Positions 36,592 through 48,787 of a stretch of 64,000 nt of DNA are shown piece after piece (position 1 is the first letter of the stretch; each line of letters begins with the position of its first letter). The position numbers and the translations under genes were made by a program. Source of the stretch: Salminus brasiliensis (lineage: Eukaryota > Chordata > Actinopteri > Characiformes > Bryconidae); NCBI RefSeq assembly GCF_030463535.1, contig NC_132880.1:35605842-35669841 (forward strand). Direction: 5' to 3'. The notes below the pieces were generated by a model, which did not search any database, was not told the origin of the DNA, and saw only the letters and a list, made by a program, of their open reading frames with translations.

Positions 36592-38169
36592 TGTCTTGTC
36601 TCTTGTGGCACATAGGAACTGTTTCATGAAGCTAGAATAAGACAAATCAGCATTACGTCACAATAACAACAAACCTACTGTTGCTGATGTTGATTTTCGT
36701 TTCTTCACTATGCTGCCTTCGGAAGCTGAAAAGTGAGAAAACCCTCAACCTGATCTATCCTGTGCTGGAATACATTCAGCATTCCTGTCCCAAATACACC
36801 AAAGATTCTGTGGCCTTTGTTGGCATACATGTAATTGCATGGATGTGCAGCATTTACAGCTTGATTTACTCCTCAGAGAAGATGTATATGTACACCTGAC
36901 ACATGACCAGTGCCCCCTACTGTGTCTGGTAGGACACTGACAGGTTTTGGTTCAGTCTATTTCGTTCTAATTTCCCATACATACCAAATAAGCTACTCGG
37001 CCACTGACCACATGCAATCTGCCCAGAAGTGCCTCAATTCTGCATGTCTACAAACATGCAAACATGTTTATCGCTAACTTCATTAAATCACCTCAGATAA
37101 TTGCCAGCTCTAAGGTGGCTACTTTGAGTAGTCTCAATAAATGAATTTTTCATGAGTACTATTTGGTGAAGCTCGGGTGTGCCAGAGTGATATAGCACAC
37201 ACTTAAACCATTCATTCTATTATTTAACATGAACACCATCCATATTAATCCAGTCAATCAATATTATTATCTTTACATAATAGATAGATCATAATATACT
37301 CTGTGTGTGATATACAGTTTTCACGAGCAGCTTTTCCAGTTTATCTCTAGCTGCCTTTGCTTTCTCAGCCCATGTATTAGTAATGGATGCAGTTATTTAT
37401 TTGGGTGGCGTGCTGAGTAAAGATTGTTACATGGCAGATGACATTATCTGTACACATTCAAAGATGTCAAAGAATCAGTAGCTTCTTGTCTGCCTTAAAG
37501 AGGAAGACTGTGTTGTTTAATGTGGTGCACCGGTGCTTGTCTTTCTCTCTGTCTCTGGTTTGGTGCAATGCCAGAGTAAATGGAGGTCACCGTTCCCTCT
37601 TTGTGTGACCCACTTAGAAATAGAAAGTACCTTTTAAAAGTGTGAGTTCCTCAAAGGAAGCATGGTCGCGGTTGACCCCGTTGTTCCGCCTTCCTCAAAT
37701 GCTCTGTCTCAGCTGCGTCTCGCCCGAGCTTGAAAACTGATATCTGTAGTGTGGTTTAAGTCTGACAACGTGAGCCTGTTATCACATCACTTCAGCTTTT
37801 AACTCTTAGAAATGTAAAGCTTTTCTTGCTCTTTTGCATTAATGGAATGAAGTACACAGTTACATGATTAATTACATTTACATGTTCAACAATGTTGTGT
37901 TATTTTATTTCTGCAAAATCAGAAAAATATCTCTACATTCTTTACATTTCTGACATTTTAAATGAATTGTGGGTGAGAATGAGTTCATATTCAGTTACAT
38001 AGTGTAAAAGGAAACTTCCATAAACTTACAGCAGAAATCCAGAAATAATCTATGGGATTCCTTGAGGCATTCGGCTCTACACAGGTCAAGCTAGATATTA
38101 CAGTAATTAGCTGTTATTTGCAGCTACATGTTCTGAATGATGACTGATGTGATATTGATTATGATGACA
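36592..38169. other. hpca intron 1 tract, no feature recognised
   Basis: AT-rich, no repeat family or coding signal seen. The short frame at 36681-36899 has no support. Confidence 0.5.
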
Positions 38170-38410
38170 GGTGTGATGCTGTCAATAGAATAGGACTCTC
38201 TCTCTGGAGCAGATAAACATGAACCTGTTGGCACCATGCCTAACGCCAGCTGTGGGTTAGAGGGATATAAAGCCCCCAACATTGAGCTGTGGAGCAGTGG
38301 AACTGTGTTTTCTGCAATGATGGTGCTTCATCCAACACTTTTGGGATAAGTTGGGGATGAGGTGGGGTGGTGATCATCCCACATCCTGACCATGGCAATG
38401 CTCCAAAGGT
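38170..38410 (+). mobile_element. family A short DNA element, copy 5 (internal part only)
   Basis: It contains caatagaataggactctc, ggcaccatgcctaac and gctgtggagcagtggaactg, but both terminal repeats are missing. Confidence 0.65.
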
Positions 38411-38443
38411 CTTCTCTGGACAACATGCCTGTCATTGGTTCCA

Positions 38444-38483
38444 TATACTACTACTACTACTACTAATAATAATAATAATAAAT
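38444..38483. repeat. CTA/ATA trinucleotide repeat
   Basis: Runs of tac units change to aataat units, a compound microsatellite. Confidence 0.85.
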
Positions 38484-39721
38484 AAGATTATGTTATTATT
38501 CCTCATAATAATAATATATATTCCTATATTTATTATTCCTGGTTAAGCTATTAATGGTTGAACTACTAATGGTGTATTACAAACTGAAGCTTCCCAATCC
38601 TGGAATACTCTCCGCCCTCCATATATTAGTGTTCTTCCTCTCTCATTCTATTAAGAAGAGCTTACAAAATTCTAAAACGAGTGAAGCTGTCGTAAAGTAA
38701 CACACATGTCCAGTATAGATCGGGCAGCGCTGTAAAATATGACAGTCTATGTATGCCTGAAGTTCTGTGCGAGCACAGTCCTATTCAGGCAGATTCGACG
38801 CAGATCAGGTAGAGTGGCATGTCTCTAGCTTCCCAGTATTCCCAGCAGTTGTGCAGTAACGAAATGTTATTAACTGCTTTTAGTTAACCTACCTCCAGCG
38901 TTCAGACCCGAACGCTGTGGCTTGATAGGGGGGAAAACCAAACCAGTTAAAGAGTATGTACACAACACCATAAATATGCCAGGAGTGGTATAACATTGGC
39001 TTATTCGGACGTTATCCAGCCTTTGTACTATAGTGATGGCAGGATAAAGTCCGGGTAATATCCAGGGGTTACTGTGCATGTCTGACAGGGGTTTTGGAGA
39101 CTTCATGAATTAATGAACTTAACAACTAATACAGCATTCATTACGGCAGAATTTCAATAGCAGCAGTCATTAAGTTGTTTAGAAAATAAGCCATTATTTG
39201 AATACATTCAGTCAAACTCTCCAGAAAATAATCTGTCCTTTATGTAATATATTCAGACTGAAATCTCAGTTCAGTGGTAGTGTTGATATACTGCTGGCAG
39301 AAACAAATAGAGGTTAAAAGCGCTTGGTTCTCCTCTGTCTGATGGGAATGAGCTGCCAGATGAGTCTGCTCTGCTTGTGTTGAGAGTCTGTGCTTTAATG
39401 TTGCTGATTAAATGTGGAATCAGAGAGCGAGGCATTTTCACTCCTCTCCTTCTGGAGTTACAGATGCGTTTATGGCAATGCTGATAAATATACATGGAAC
39501 TACAGATAGTTCAAGCAGTAACACTGGAAATCAAATGGAACTCCATATGAAAGTTGGGGAACAGGGGGAGGTATATTTAATACCCCTCCTCCACCTCCCT
39601 TTAATAAAAGTGCCTGTGGACTTGGTCCATGTACATTATCACCCAGCCTACATTGCAGGCAAAGCAACAAACGCATGAGTAAAATGAATTTAACATTAAT
39701 GATAATAACTAAATTCTTTCA
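38484..39721. other. hpca intron 1 tract, no feature recognised
   Basis: Short frames only, no recognisable repeat. Confidence 0.5.
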
Positions 39722-39795
39722 CAATTCCACTGCTCCATAGCTGAATGCTGGGATGCTTTCTACCCCTCAAGCTCATGCCAGAGCATTTATACAGC
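39722..39795 (-). repeat. family A fragment, copy 6
   Basis: About 70 bp, with ccactgctccatagctgaat and ctcatgcca matching the complement of the family A interior. Confidence 0.5.
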
Positions 39796-41273
39796 ACACC
39801 GTGCCGTAACACATTTTGTTTCCCGTGGTGCTGTGACTGTGACTTCTAAGGGTTAAATGCTTGCCAAGTTAACTGGAATGTCACACCGTGTCATGCATAT
39901 GTTATGCTCCTGTACTGTGCAGTAAGACACAACACAGATGCACCTTCAGCCTTTGATCGGAATTTGGTCCGTGTCTTTCTCCTAAGGAACGAGACTAATG
40001 CAATATGTGAAAATGAACTGGTCTTTTCTGCAGACAGGCCTGGCAACCAGCCCAGCCATTATTTCTTAACCAGTTCCAGTAGGTTGCAGTTGTCTGCCTG
40101 CCTCCAATCTGCAACTCTCGTGTCCTGCTTTTAGCTCTAACACCACCCCCCTCCCCCTCCCTTCCCCACAAACACCTCCATACACACACATACACACTCA
40201 CACATCTAAGAGGTCATGCATCCTTCCGAGCAGCTCACCTCTGATTATCAGATTCCATAACCCCCCTCCCCCCCTTCCCCAAACACACACAGACCCCCAC
40301 GCCACCTCATTCCTTCATGATGATAAACTGACGTATGGGCCGTATGCAGCCGGGTCGTGATTAGACCATTTGCTGCATGTTTTTTGTTTGTGTGTGTGTG
40401 TGTGTATGTGTGTGTGTGTCTCCCACGAGAGCTGAACTGGGCCTCTCTAATAAAACAGATCATTTAGCCTGATGTGTTTGTAGATTCACAAATGAAGCTG
40501 AAGGGGGCGGATGACCTACAGCTGCATTTATGTCTATCTGCCTACAACTGGCACATTTCCACCCACCACACTGTATTTACAGCTCACTCTCTCCCTCTCT
40601 CTCTCTCTCTCTTTTTCTGAGTAATATCCCTTAATTCGCATGCCATCATGTGTTTCCCAGTGTAATCAGACAGAGGGATGAATGTATGTTTATACACCTC
40701 ATCTGACCCCTAACAAGTCATTTTCATGCAACACATGTTAAATGAAAACAACTACAGGCTTTATGGCCTGCAGCCTCTCTCCACCGCCCCTCGTCCTCCT
40801 GACGGATGGACGGCTAAGATTGGCAGCAGTCCCAGATGAGGAATTAAATGAAGGCTGCAAAGTGAGCTGTTATTCTCGCCCTGACTAGAGGGACTTCACC
40901 CACCGAGGACACAGCCTCATTCTTATTTTTACCGTCTTCATTAGTATTCTCTCTCTCTCTCTGTCTCTCTCTTTCTCTTTCTCCCTTCCTCTCTTTCCAC
41001 TCGCCCTCACTCCCTGACTCTTCTCATGGAACCATCAGCAGCTCCCCCTCCCATATGAGCAGTGTGTGAAATAGATGGTCCTTTGAATTGGGTCGGGACT
41101 CGACCCCTGCTGGCTTCATTAAACACGTACCTGCCAGCTATGCAAAGACAGGAACAGCACAAATAAGGGCTACAATATTGTTTGGGGATGGGTCTAAAAT
41201 GAATTAGTGTTGGAACAAGCATATTCCTATTCCTCCTATTCCTTTCTTATTCCTGTTTTACATGATTTTGATC

Positions 41274-41276
<3 letters not shown>
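39796..41276. other. hpca intron 1 tract, low-complexity pyrimidine runs
   Basis: C-rich and CT-rich runs lie at 40141-40175, 40260-40275, 40588-40614 and 40950-40990, and a GT run at 40388-40420. The sequence between 40780 and 41200 lacks repeats and could be tested for conservation. Confidence 0.5.

Positions 41277-41321
<45 letters not shown>
41277..41321. repeat. (TA)22 microsatellite
   Basis: An uninterrupted TA run of 45 bases. Confidence 0.95.
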
Positions 41322-41326
<5 letters not shown>

Positions 41327-41867
41327 CTTTATTTCACATGACCATTTTCCAACCATAAACAGGCTTTTCTGTTTCTTTTATTGTGCCTCATTCCAAAGGC
41401 AGTCTCAACTGCAAATGTACTTTACTTGTTGTAATAAACCACATTTACAATGCTGTTGAGTCATTACCAGCCCATTATTGAGTTAAAATAGGTGTTGAAG
41501 CCAAAAAACACTTCAGTGTGCAGGGCAGGGTGCCTCAAAGGCCAAAGTTGAGAAACTGCACTATATGGGAGTATTAGTGCACATTACACCTACAGGAATT
41601 TTTAAATGACATCACATTCTAAATCCATAACCATTCATATATGGGCCTGGTCTTTGCAGTTCTAGCAGCATGTGTGAATTCTACAGTAGCTCTGCATGAT
41701 CAGCAGAGTGTTTCGCACTTTTCTGCACTACTTGAACACTTGTGGCTGAGATGCTGTGGTTTCAATGCTTTCATTTTTCAGTAAAATCACTCACAGTTGC
41801 CAGTGGAGGGAGAGAGCTTTGTTCACAATATTCACATATGTTACTAAGTTTACTAGCTTGTTATCCA

Positions 41868-41966
41868 GTGAGTCGCAAGTCTTTAGTGATGTTGTTGAGT
41901 CAGGTCACAAGTCATCAGTTTAGTGACTCGAGTTGGACGCGAGTCCAAGTCATGTGACTCGAGTCC
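41868..41966. repeat. GACTCG-rich repeat
   Basis: Repeats of gtgactcgagt, gcgagtccaagtcatgtgac and gactcgagtcc give a locally palindromic structure. This pattern is common in fish DNA-transposon ends, but only one patch is seen here. Confidence 0.4.
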
Positions 41967-42146
41967 ACACATCTACTGATACTGATACATAGCAGATTGA
42001 GCCTTTCATCTCTAGTCTTAACTCTTCCTTTGATTTCAGTGTGAATGGGTGGGGCTCAACTGCTGTGAGCTGAACAGACAGGTAAATGTGATTGCAGTGT
42101 TTTTTGTGACATCAAATACAAGCTATTAGCTTAATTATCTCATTAT

Positions 42147-42149
<3 letters not shown>

Positions 42150-42177
<28 letters not shown>
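42150..42177. repeat. (AT)14 microsatellite
   Basis: An uninterrupted AT run of 28 bases, 830 bp from the TA run at 41277. Confidence 0.95.
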
Positions 42178-42180
<3 letters not shown>

Positions 42181-43646
42181 CTCATGGACTGTCTATATGC
42201 ATGGAAACTCGATTTGCTAGTTTGTACCATGCCTTCAGCTTATGATGATTTGGGAAAAGACTGTAAGACAGAAAGGGAACTCCGAGGACTTGGGGCTGGA
42301 GGTCGACTGGAGTCAGTTTCTTCTCTGATAAGTGGAGCCCGGAATAATACATGACAGGGTTTAAAGGGAGGGGACGGGTTGGTGGAGGGTTGCAAAGACT
42401 TGCCGTAACAAGTGAACAAGGTAATGATTGAATTGGAATAAGAAGGGGGAGCTTCAGGCATGTTCCCTCTCCCAAAAGCTAGTTATTTCATAACTCATAA
42501 CAATAAAATTGAATGAGTATCTGCTGGTCCACTGCCCTTTCAGCACATTTGAAAAATGCACATTAGGGGATGCAGATAAAAAGTGTGCAGAGGCGGGGCT
42601 TAGAGAGGAGTGTGGGCAGGGTTGAAGAAAGCCAGTTAGAGAGTTTTCTGCTTTGTACATCAGTACTATTGTGAATGAGGCTGTCGGCATTCGGAAGGTC
42701 ACCACCCACCGCTACGTAACAGGGTGGAAAATCTTCGCTCATTTCATCATCAACTGGGGTGGAGTAACAGATGCAGCGGGACACAAAAGTGTGGTTTATA
42801 AGCATAAACTATGGCCCTTGTCGGACAAATCCATTGTATTCACAAAATGTAACAAGATGCGTGTGTGTGTGAGGATTATTCATGCATACGTAAGAGTGTA
42901 AAATGGACTTTTTTGCTTCAGCATTCAAAGGATAAACGAATTGGAGTTGAACTGAGTTGTGAAGATGTTCAGCAAGTCACTGATGGATTAGATTCCACCC
43001 TTTAGCTTCAGCATGTTTCAGTAGCGCTGCTGGCATGCTCTAGGAGGAGCAGAGATGGGCAGGCTGCCTATTGGCTCAGCAAAGCAGCGCACTTTGATGC
43101 ACTGGGGATGTCAACAAAGGATTTGCAGGGAGGAGGCCCGTCTTTGGCTTCGAACAGATCAAATGGGCCTGTAATGTTGCTAGGATGTCGGTACAGGGAT
43201 TTGTGTGTGTGGACTAGTAGGGAGTGAGTTGTCAGGGTGTTTTAGTGTGTGTGTGTGATAGAGAGAAGCTTTCTCTCTTTTATGCCAAGGGGAGAAGAAG
43301 GAAGATGTGAAGAAAAGAGATGCCAAGGAAGAGAGATGGAGCGTTGAAAAGAGAGGCAATTAGACTAAAATTTAGAGAGATGAAAAGATAACCTAAGGAA
43401 AGAGAAATAAAGGTCAGAGTCATTGGGAAAATAGAGAGAGAGCGAAGGAGAGAGAGAGAGAGACCGTTGGAGAGAGTAGGGTGATTTAGAGATCAAAAGA
43501 CGCTTGTCAGGTCAGATTGCTTCTCTGATTACTCCTGTTCCTCCAAAATGGACGAGGGATAAAAATTCAGAGGCTGGGAAAAAAATCAATGTTGCTATCT
43601 TCTGTCCTTTATGCCTCAGACTTTTTATAGATGCGGGAATAAGATA
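42178..43646. other. hpca intron 1 tract, purine-rich stretch
   Basis: 43255-43500 is strongly purine-rich (gagagaag and agagagag runs), able to form triplex DNA. No gene is seen. Confidence 0.5.
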
Positions 43647-43749
43647 CTCTCACTGTGAGATACATTTTTACCCCCCTTTCTCCAGGATCACTTTTCCTTT
43701 CCCTCGTCCTAATGCTCTCATTTATTTGGTTTGCTGTGCCACCCTTAGC
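43647..43749 (+). repeat. 103-bp duplicated segment, copy 1 (partner at 45062-45164)
   Basis: ctctcactgtg, a C run, tctcc, ctcatttatttgg, gtgc and cacccttagc occur in the same order and spacing in both copies. Identity by eye is about 70 percent. Neither copy belongs to the repeat families recognised here. Confidence 0.65.
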
Positions 43750-44129
43750 CTCATCCTTCTGGGCAAAAATCTAATTTACACAAGTTTCCCTTTGCAGTCG
43801 ATAGGAGAGGGCAATATGGCGTTCATGAGATTTTCAGTACACAATATGTATCATCAGTTTTTTTCTGTGGTGTAAAATTGGAGAAGACAAAATACAGCAA
43901 CATGCAAATGCTCCAGCAACATGCAAGACAACCAATCACAGCCCTCTGTTTGACATGGTGTGTTGGGAAGGCGACTGCGTAAGATCCTCTGGATACAAGC
44001 AGCTATTACTGACTAAAATTTAGCTAAAGTCAGCCTTTTTCCAGATCTTCTTTCTAACGTCTACTACCTCGAAAACAAACATCAGAAGGGATGAAAGCAC
44101 AGGCTGAGAAATCCTGATAAGACTTAGCA

Positions 44130-44361
44130 TTTACATTACATTTACATTTACGGCATTTAGCTGACGCTCTTATCCAGAGGGACTTGCAAGGTTACTGGTT
44201 TTACAGAGGTGGACCAATGCAGTGTTAGGAGACTTGCCCAAGGACTCTTATTGGTGTAGCACAGCATAGTCACCCAGACCTGGAATTGAACCCCAGTCTC
44301 CCACATGTTGTGGCAGCTCAGTGGCAGGTACTGGTGTTATCTGTTGCGCCACACCAACCAC
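44130..44361 (-). mobile_element. tRNA-derived SINE with L2-type 3' tail (family 1), reverse orientation
   Basis: This is the reverse complement of the SINE at 12228-12459: it starts with ttacattacatttac and ctgacgctcttatccagag (the tail) and ends with gcgccacaccaacc (the tRNA-like head). The B box reads GGGTTCAATTCC on the - strand, with one substitution against the consensus. It lies in hpca intron 1. Confidence 0.85.
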
Positions 44362-44509
44362 TTAAGACAGCCAAACGCTGGGAAGAAGTGGAGGAAAGGC
44401 TAAAAGCTTACTTCTCTTCAGCTAGAGGACCTCACCAAGTGGACCCCAACACTATCTGTTAAGAGCCTGGAATAATTACAGTGTTTTTGTTACAATTTAA
44501 AACTAGGAT

Positions 44510-44692
44510 ATAATATGTGCCATTGCGATTTTTTCAAAATGGAAAATCAGTATGTTTCATTCTGAGGCAAAATAACAGGGTTGTAAATGACATCTAACCC
44601 AACCTAAGTCACATAATTGCTATTTATACATGAAGGATGACTTAAAATACTCAATAGATGCATTCTTTGACACCTTTAAGATGCTTTCGGGA
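44510..44692 (-). repeat. interspersed repeat family D, copy 3
   Basis: The + strand reads gcaaaataacagggttgtaa and actcaatagatgcattcttt, the complement of copy 2. It lies 150 bp after the SINE at 44130-44361. Confidence 0.6.
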
Positions 44693-45061
44693 ATGCGGAC
44701 AAAATCCTGATAGCTGTGGCCAGCCTAGCGGCCAACAGATGCCATGTCCTCTGTTTGTGGGAGAGTGGAGCATTGAGGCTTAGTGCTAATAGCTCACTTT
44801 TATGGACAATGTTGAGACTGTTAAACACAGCTTCATAGAGACCTGAGAATTCCCTGTTTATCGTGCAGAGCTAATCACTGAGCTGATTCCCTGAGAATGT
44901 CAATTTTAATCAAGCAAATGTGACTGTCATGACAGCCAGCTCTAGAGTCAGTTAGCCAAGTGTGGCTCTATGGTCATTTATGGTGTCTGCCTCTTTAATT
45001 TTACGCTGGATGTGCAAATATGATGCCACTAAAACATCCACTAAATTAGCATCTAGAGTAA

Positions 45062-45164
45062 CTCTCACTGTGCAATACACCCCCCCCCCCCCTCTCTCCG
45101 GCACCTCTTTCTTTCCTCTTGTCTTAATACCCTCATTTATTTGGCGTGCAGTGGCACCCTTAGC
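45062..45164 (+). repeat. 103-bp duplicated segment, copy 2 (partner at 43647-43749)
   Basis: It is the same length and order as copy 1, with a longer C run (13 C at 45080-45092). Both copies are in the same orientation, 1.4 kb apart, with the SINE at 44130 and family D copy between them. Confidence 0.65.
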
Positions 45165-45699
45165 TGCTTCCTTTATGCTGTTAATGAGCAGCTTGTTTTC
45201 CTTTCTGCCTGCAAGGCTCACTACGCTTCTTTGGTGTGTGTGTGTGTGTGTATGTGTGTGTTTTTCTCCACAAGAATGTCTGTTCCTCTTTTTTTTTCTC
45301 ATTAAGACCACAGAAGCCTGCTCTGTCCTTTATGTCAGTTCGCTTGTCCATTTTTTCATCCACCCTTTCGCAGCTGGATTAGCGGCCCAGATGTTGCTGA
45401 CCCACATTGGGGAAAGGACCAGCTGTCTGTGAGATGAATGAGATGGAATAGGGTGGAAAGTTTGTCCTAGATGTGGACAAAGCTGGACGTTACCCCAGGA
45501 CTTACGGGCCACTGGATTACTGCTAAAGCCTGGCACAGAATGCGGTACTCTGGAGAAATCGAAGAGCAAAACAGAAGAATGCTACAGTGCAAGAGTTACC
45601 ACCAATTCCCAGTCCACCGTGTGTTTACTGAGTGGTTTTGTGGAAGACTTAATGGAACAGAGTTTTTCCTCCACTCTTGACATAGGCCATAAATTACCA

Positions 45700-45770
45700 G
45701 CAAGGCCGACACTCTTAACAATAAAGGGTTCTTTGGAGCGTTGCCATAGAGGAAACCAAAGAAACAAAAG
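45700..45770 (-). repeat. fragment of the repeat at 33225-33462
   Basis: actcttaacaataaagggtt and cgttgccatagaggaaac are the complement of the end and middle of that repeat. Confidence 0.4.
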
Positions 45771-46002
45771 CAGCGTTTCTGTAAATGAGACGAGTGAGTG
45801 TGAAGACTCCTGAGTGAGTGTGAGAACCAAGATGATGATCTTAACCAGTTAAAACAATATTAGAGTTTAAACCAAAAGTTTAAGAACTATTTTATATATC
45901 AACGTGTGTTGATAAGGGTTAAGACTCCTGAGAACTTGGGCTGGAGTTCTGAGCAGCTTCTGGTTTTACCACTGTTTTTATAGCAACAAGTATAGACCCT
46001 CA

Positions 46003-46100
46003 GTGGGGGGCAGTGGTTATTGTTCACAGGGTTGTGGGTTTGATACCCTCTGTACATTACTGTGCATTGCTCAGTAATTCAGCCCAGGTGTGCTGAATAT
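46003..46100 (+). repeat. SINE family 2 fragment (tRNA-like head only)
   Basis: ggggcagtggttattg and acagggttgtgggtttgata match the head and B-box region of the family 2 SINEs. The body after about 46045 is diverged, and the tail is not recognisable. Confidence 0.5.
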
Positions 46101-46189
46101 GTGGAAAGAGAGGGGAGCTTATTCATGACAATAATGGTACACGAAGGGTTGAGAGATGGGACTAAATAAAGGGGCTGTGGGGTGAAATC

Positions 46190-46558
46190 CACAATATCTC
46201 CAAATGTTTGTGGACACCCCTTCTAATGAGTGCATTTAGCTACGTTGCTGACATGGATATGCTAATGCCCCATTATGTCTATCCCCAGTAGAGAAGCTTT
46301 GTCTCTCACTGCTTTTGTACTCTCTTCAGCAGATAAACATGAACCTATTGCCAACCTATGCGTATAAAGCTTGTAGAGCTGGGGATGAGTTGGTGATCAT
46401 CCCACATCTTGACCTTACTAACTCTCTTGTCGCTAATGCAATCACACCCTTGCAGCCATTCTCCAAAATGTCGTCTTTTAAATACCCATTTAAATACCCA
46501 TTTCAGACGAAACAATAAATGAGCTGGTGTCTCAATACTTTTGTCCATATAATGTGTA
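46190..46558 (+). mobile_element. family A short DNA element, copy 7
   Basis: It has caaatgtttgtggacacccc at the left and caatacttttgtccatataa at the right. The middle section between the two halves is deleted. Confidence 0.7.
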
Positions 46559-48417
46559 TCAGAAAGGTTGGTGTTAAAGCTCTCCATGTTCTGTCCTCCT
46601 CGTCTCGTTCTTCTCTTTTCACTCTCGTTTCACCCTTGCTCGCTCTCATTCTCTCTCTTTGGCTGGAGTTAAGGAGATATTCATGCAGGCTTGGCTTAAA
46701 GCTCCACTTCTAAAGGCATTAAGCTCTAAAGACGAGTTAAAGATGAGTTGGGCCGATAAGGCTGGCATGACACCTCTGGATGTGAGTGATGACATTGAGG
46801 ACCTGTGGAACGCTGCTCTTCAGAGTACATTAGCACTCTCTTCTGTTCCGAGAGAACTGAGAGCACTTCACTTTTCACAACGATGTTACTCACAGTGCTC
46901 ACAGCCACCCTCACCCTCACTTTCTGACTATGTTGTTCTGGCATTTTTTAGCGCAGTGTGTTTGGCAAAAAGAACAGTTTACACAGCCCTCCATCTAACA
47001 CTAAGTGTACAGAGTCAGCCAAGTCAAGACATGCCTGGTGGTTGCTTACTTCTCAGGATGCTGATTTGCACTTAAATCAGAAGGCTAATGTAACTAACGA
47101 ATAATGCAAGGTCACACCCCTCACACCCAATCTGGCTAAAGCAAAACTGCACGCCTAACTCATCACACTGTGTACTTTAACCATGTTGAGTTGTTTAGTA
47201 GCCTCGAACAGGCTTGCTTAAGAGGTGTCTGACCCTGTATGTCTATTAAAATGGACAATAGTGGGTTGCAAAGTGAAAAACAGTAGTAGTACTAGTCTAG
47301 AAGCTGTATTTTTGTCTATGTTTGTCCATTTTTATACGTTACAGTCTGTCGTGCTGTGTCAGAAACCACAAGCAGCAACCCTCAGACAGCAACTGCCAGA
47401 CTTTCACTGTATAATTTATCTCGAATCATCCTTTAATTACAGTCTGCAACCTGAGCATGCTCCAACTTAGACAGGGTGGAAGTACTGCCCCAGACAACGT
47501 GTATCAGACGGCGTAATAAAAACAGCATGAAGCAGTGATGTGTCTGCTGGACGGGCCAGCGCTCACGCACTCCAACATAAGCACTGGGCCCTCCGCCAGA
47601 GTAAGCAGCTTCTGCTCGCCGCTTGTTGTTTTTGTTGCTGTTGTTGTTGTTGTTGTTGTTTTTTCTCCCCTGTTCTCTTTGGGTCTCGGCTTTGATGTCT
47701 GAAATACATCTCATCATAAGCCAAGATCTGAGAGCTGTGACATGGGCAGCTTGTCTACGTCTATGAGAGAGCTAATATTGAGAGGACCAGACTGGGGTCA
47801 AAGTACGGTTCAATTGGTCAGGAGTGCGTGTGGATTTGAGGGAGACAGCATACGTTAATATGAGTCTCTTGTTCTGGATGGGAGCGGTTGTGTAAGAGCT
47901 AGAAATCCTCCGAGCATACAGGCCTAGGAGGGCTTTTTATAGCAGTTTTCTTGTTCTTCATCTCTCTCAGCTGGAGATAATTCTCTCCAGAGTGCAGAGG
48001 ACACGAGGTAGGAAAATCCAATCGGACAGGCCACCAGCATGCGTTGCCGCACCCTACAAAAAAATGATCATAGCCGACACTGATACAGGCATGAGCTTAG
48101 TATTGTGCTATTTGATTATTATTTTCGTTACACTTATGTAAGCTTGCTTAGCTCAAATTCTGTCTTGTATGCAGTTTATCTTCTGTTCATCATCAAGGTG
48201 ACATCAAGTACTTGCCGACAAATAGACAAATAGGCTGATATGTAGAATTAAAGGTAGTAACTACATACTAGTATTTTTAAATTATACTTTTCTACTCAAG
48301 TAGAAAGTAAATTTCATCCCAGAAAAGAATAAGACCTGACAAGCAATCCTGTGCCATGTGATACTCAAGTTCCCTGTAGAACTGCAGTAGAATACTTAGC
48401 TAGCTAGATAGATAGAC
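46559..48417. other. hpca intron 1 tract, no gene seen
   Basis: Overlapping frames at 46519-47075 have no splice or homology support. The TTG repeat at 47622 is the only clear feature. Confidence 0.5.
47622..47664. repeat. TTG trinucleotide microsatellite
   Basis: A (TTG)n run with two interruptions, ending in a T run. Confidence 0.85.
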
Positions 48418-48787
48418 AACATGGACAAAAGTATTGGGACACCTGCTCTTTCATGGTTTCTTCTGAAATCAGTGTTATTAAAAAAGGTGTTTATTCTTCT
48501 AATTGTTGCAGTCAGAATATTGGATGATCACCACCTTACCTCATCTCTTTACAACTTCCCAACTCATCTTTAAAATACTGGATGGAGAACCATCATTCCA
48601 GAGAATGTTCCACAGTTCCACTGCTCCACGGCTCAATGCAGGAGTGCTTTATACCCCTCTAGCCGACACCTGGCATTAGGCATGGTGTTCATGCTTATGC
48701 GTTCATGCTTATCTGCTAATCTGCAAGTCTGAAGTAGCTTAATGCATTCATTATAAGGGTTGTCCACAAACATTTGGACGTATAGTA
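48418..48787 (-). mobile_element. family A short DNA element, copy 8
   Basis: It begins atggacaaaagtattgggac and ends cacaaacatttggacgtata, in reverse orientation. Confidence 0.7.

Noticed and set aside
44962..45432. 156-codon + strand open frame
   Set aside because: It runs through a C run, a GT repeat and T runs, with no codon bias, splice signals or family match. Part of it is the 103-bp duplicate.
46659..47075. 138-codon + strand open frame in intron 1
   Set aside because: No recognisable domain, overlapping frames on both strands and no promoter or splice context.
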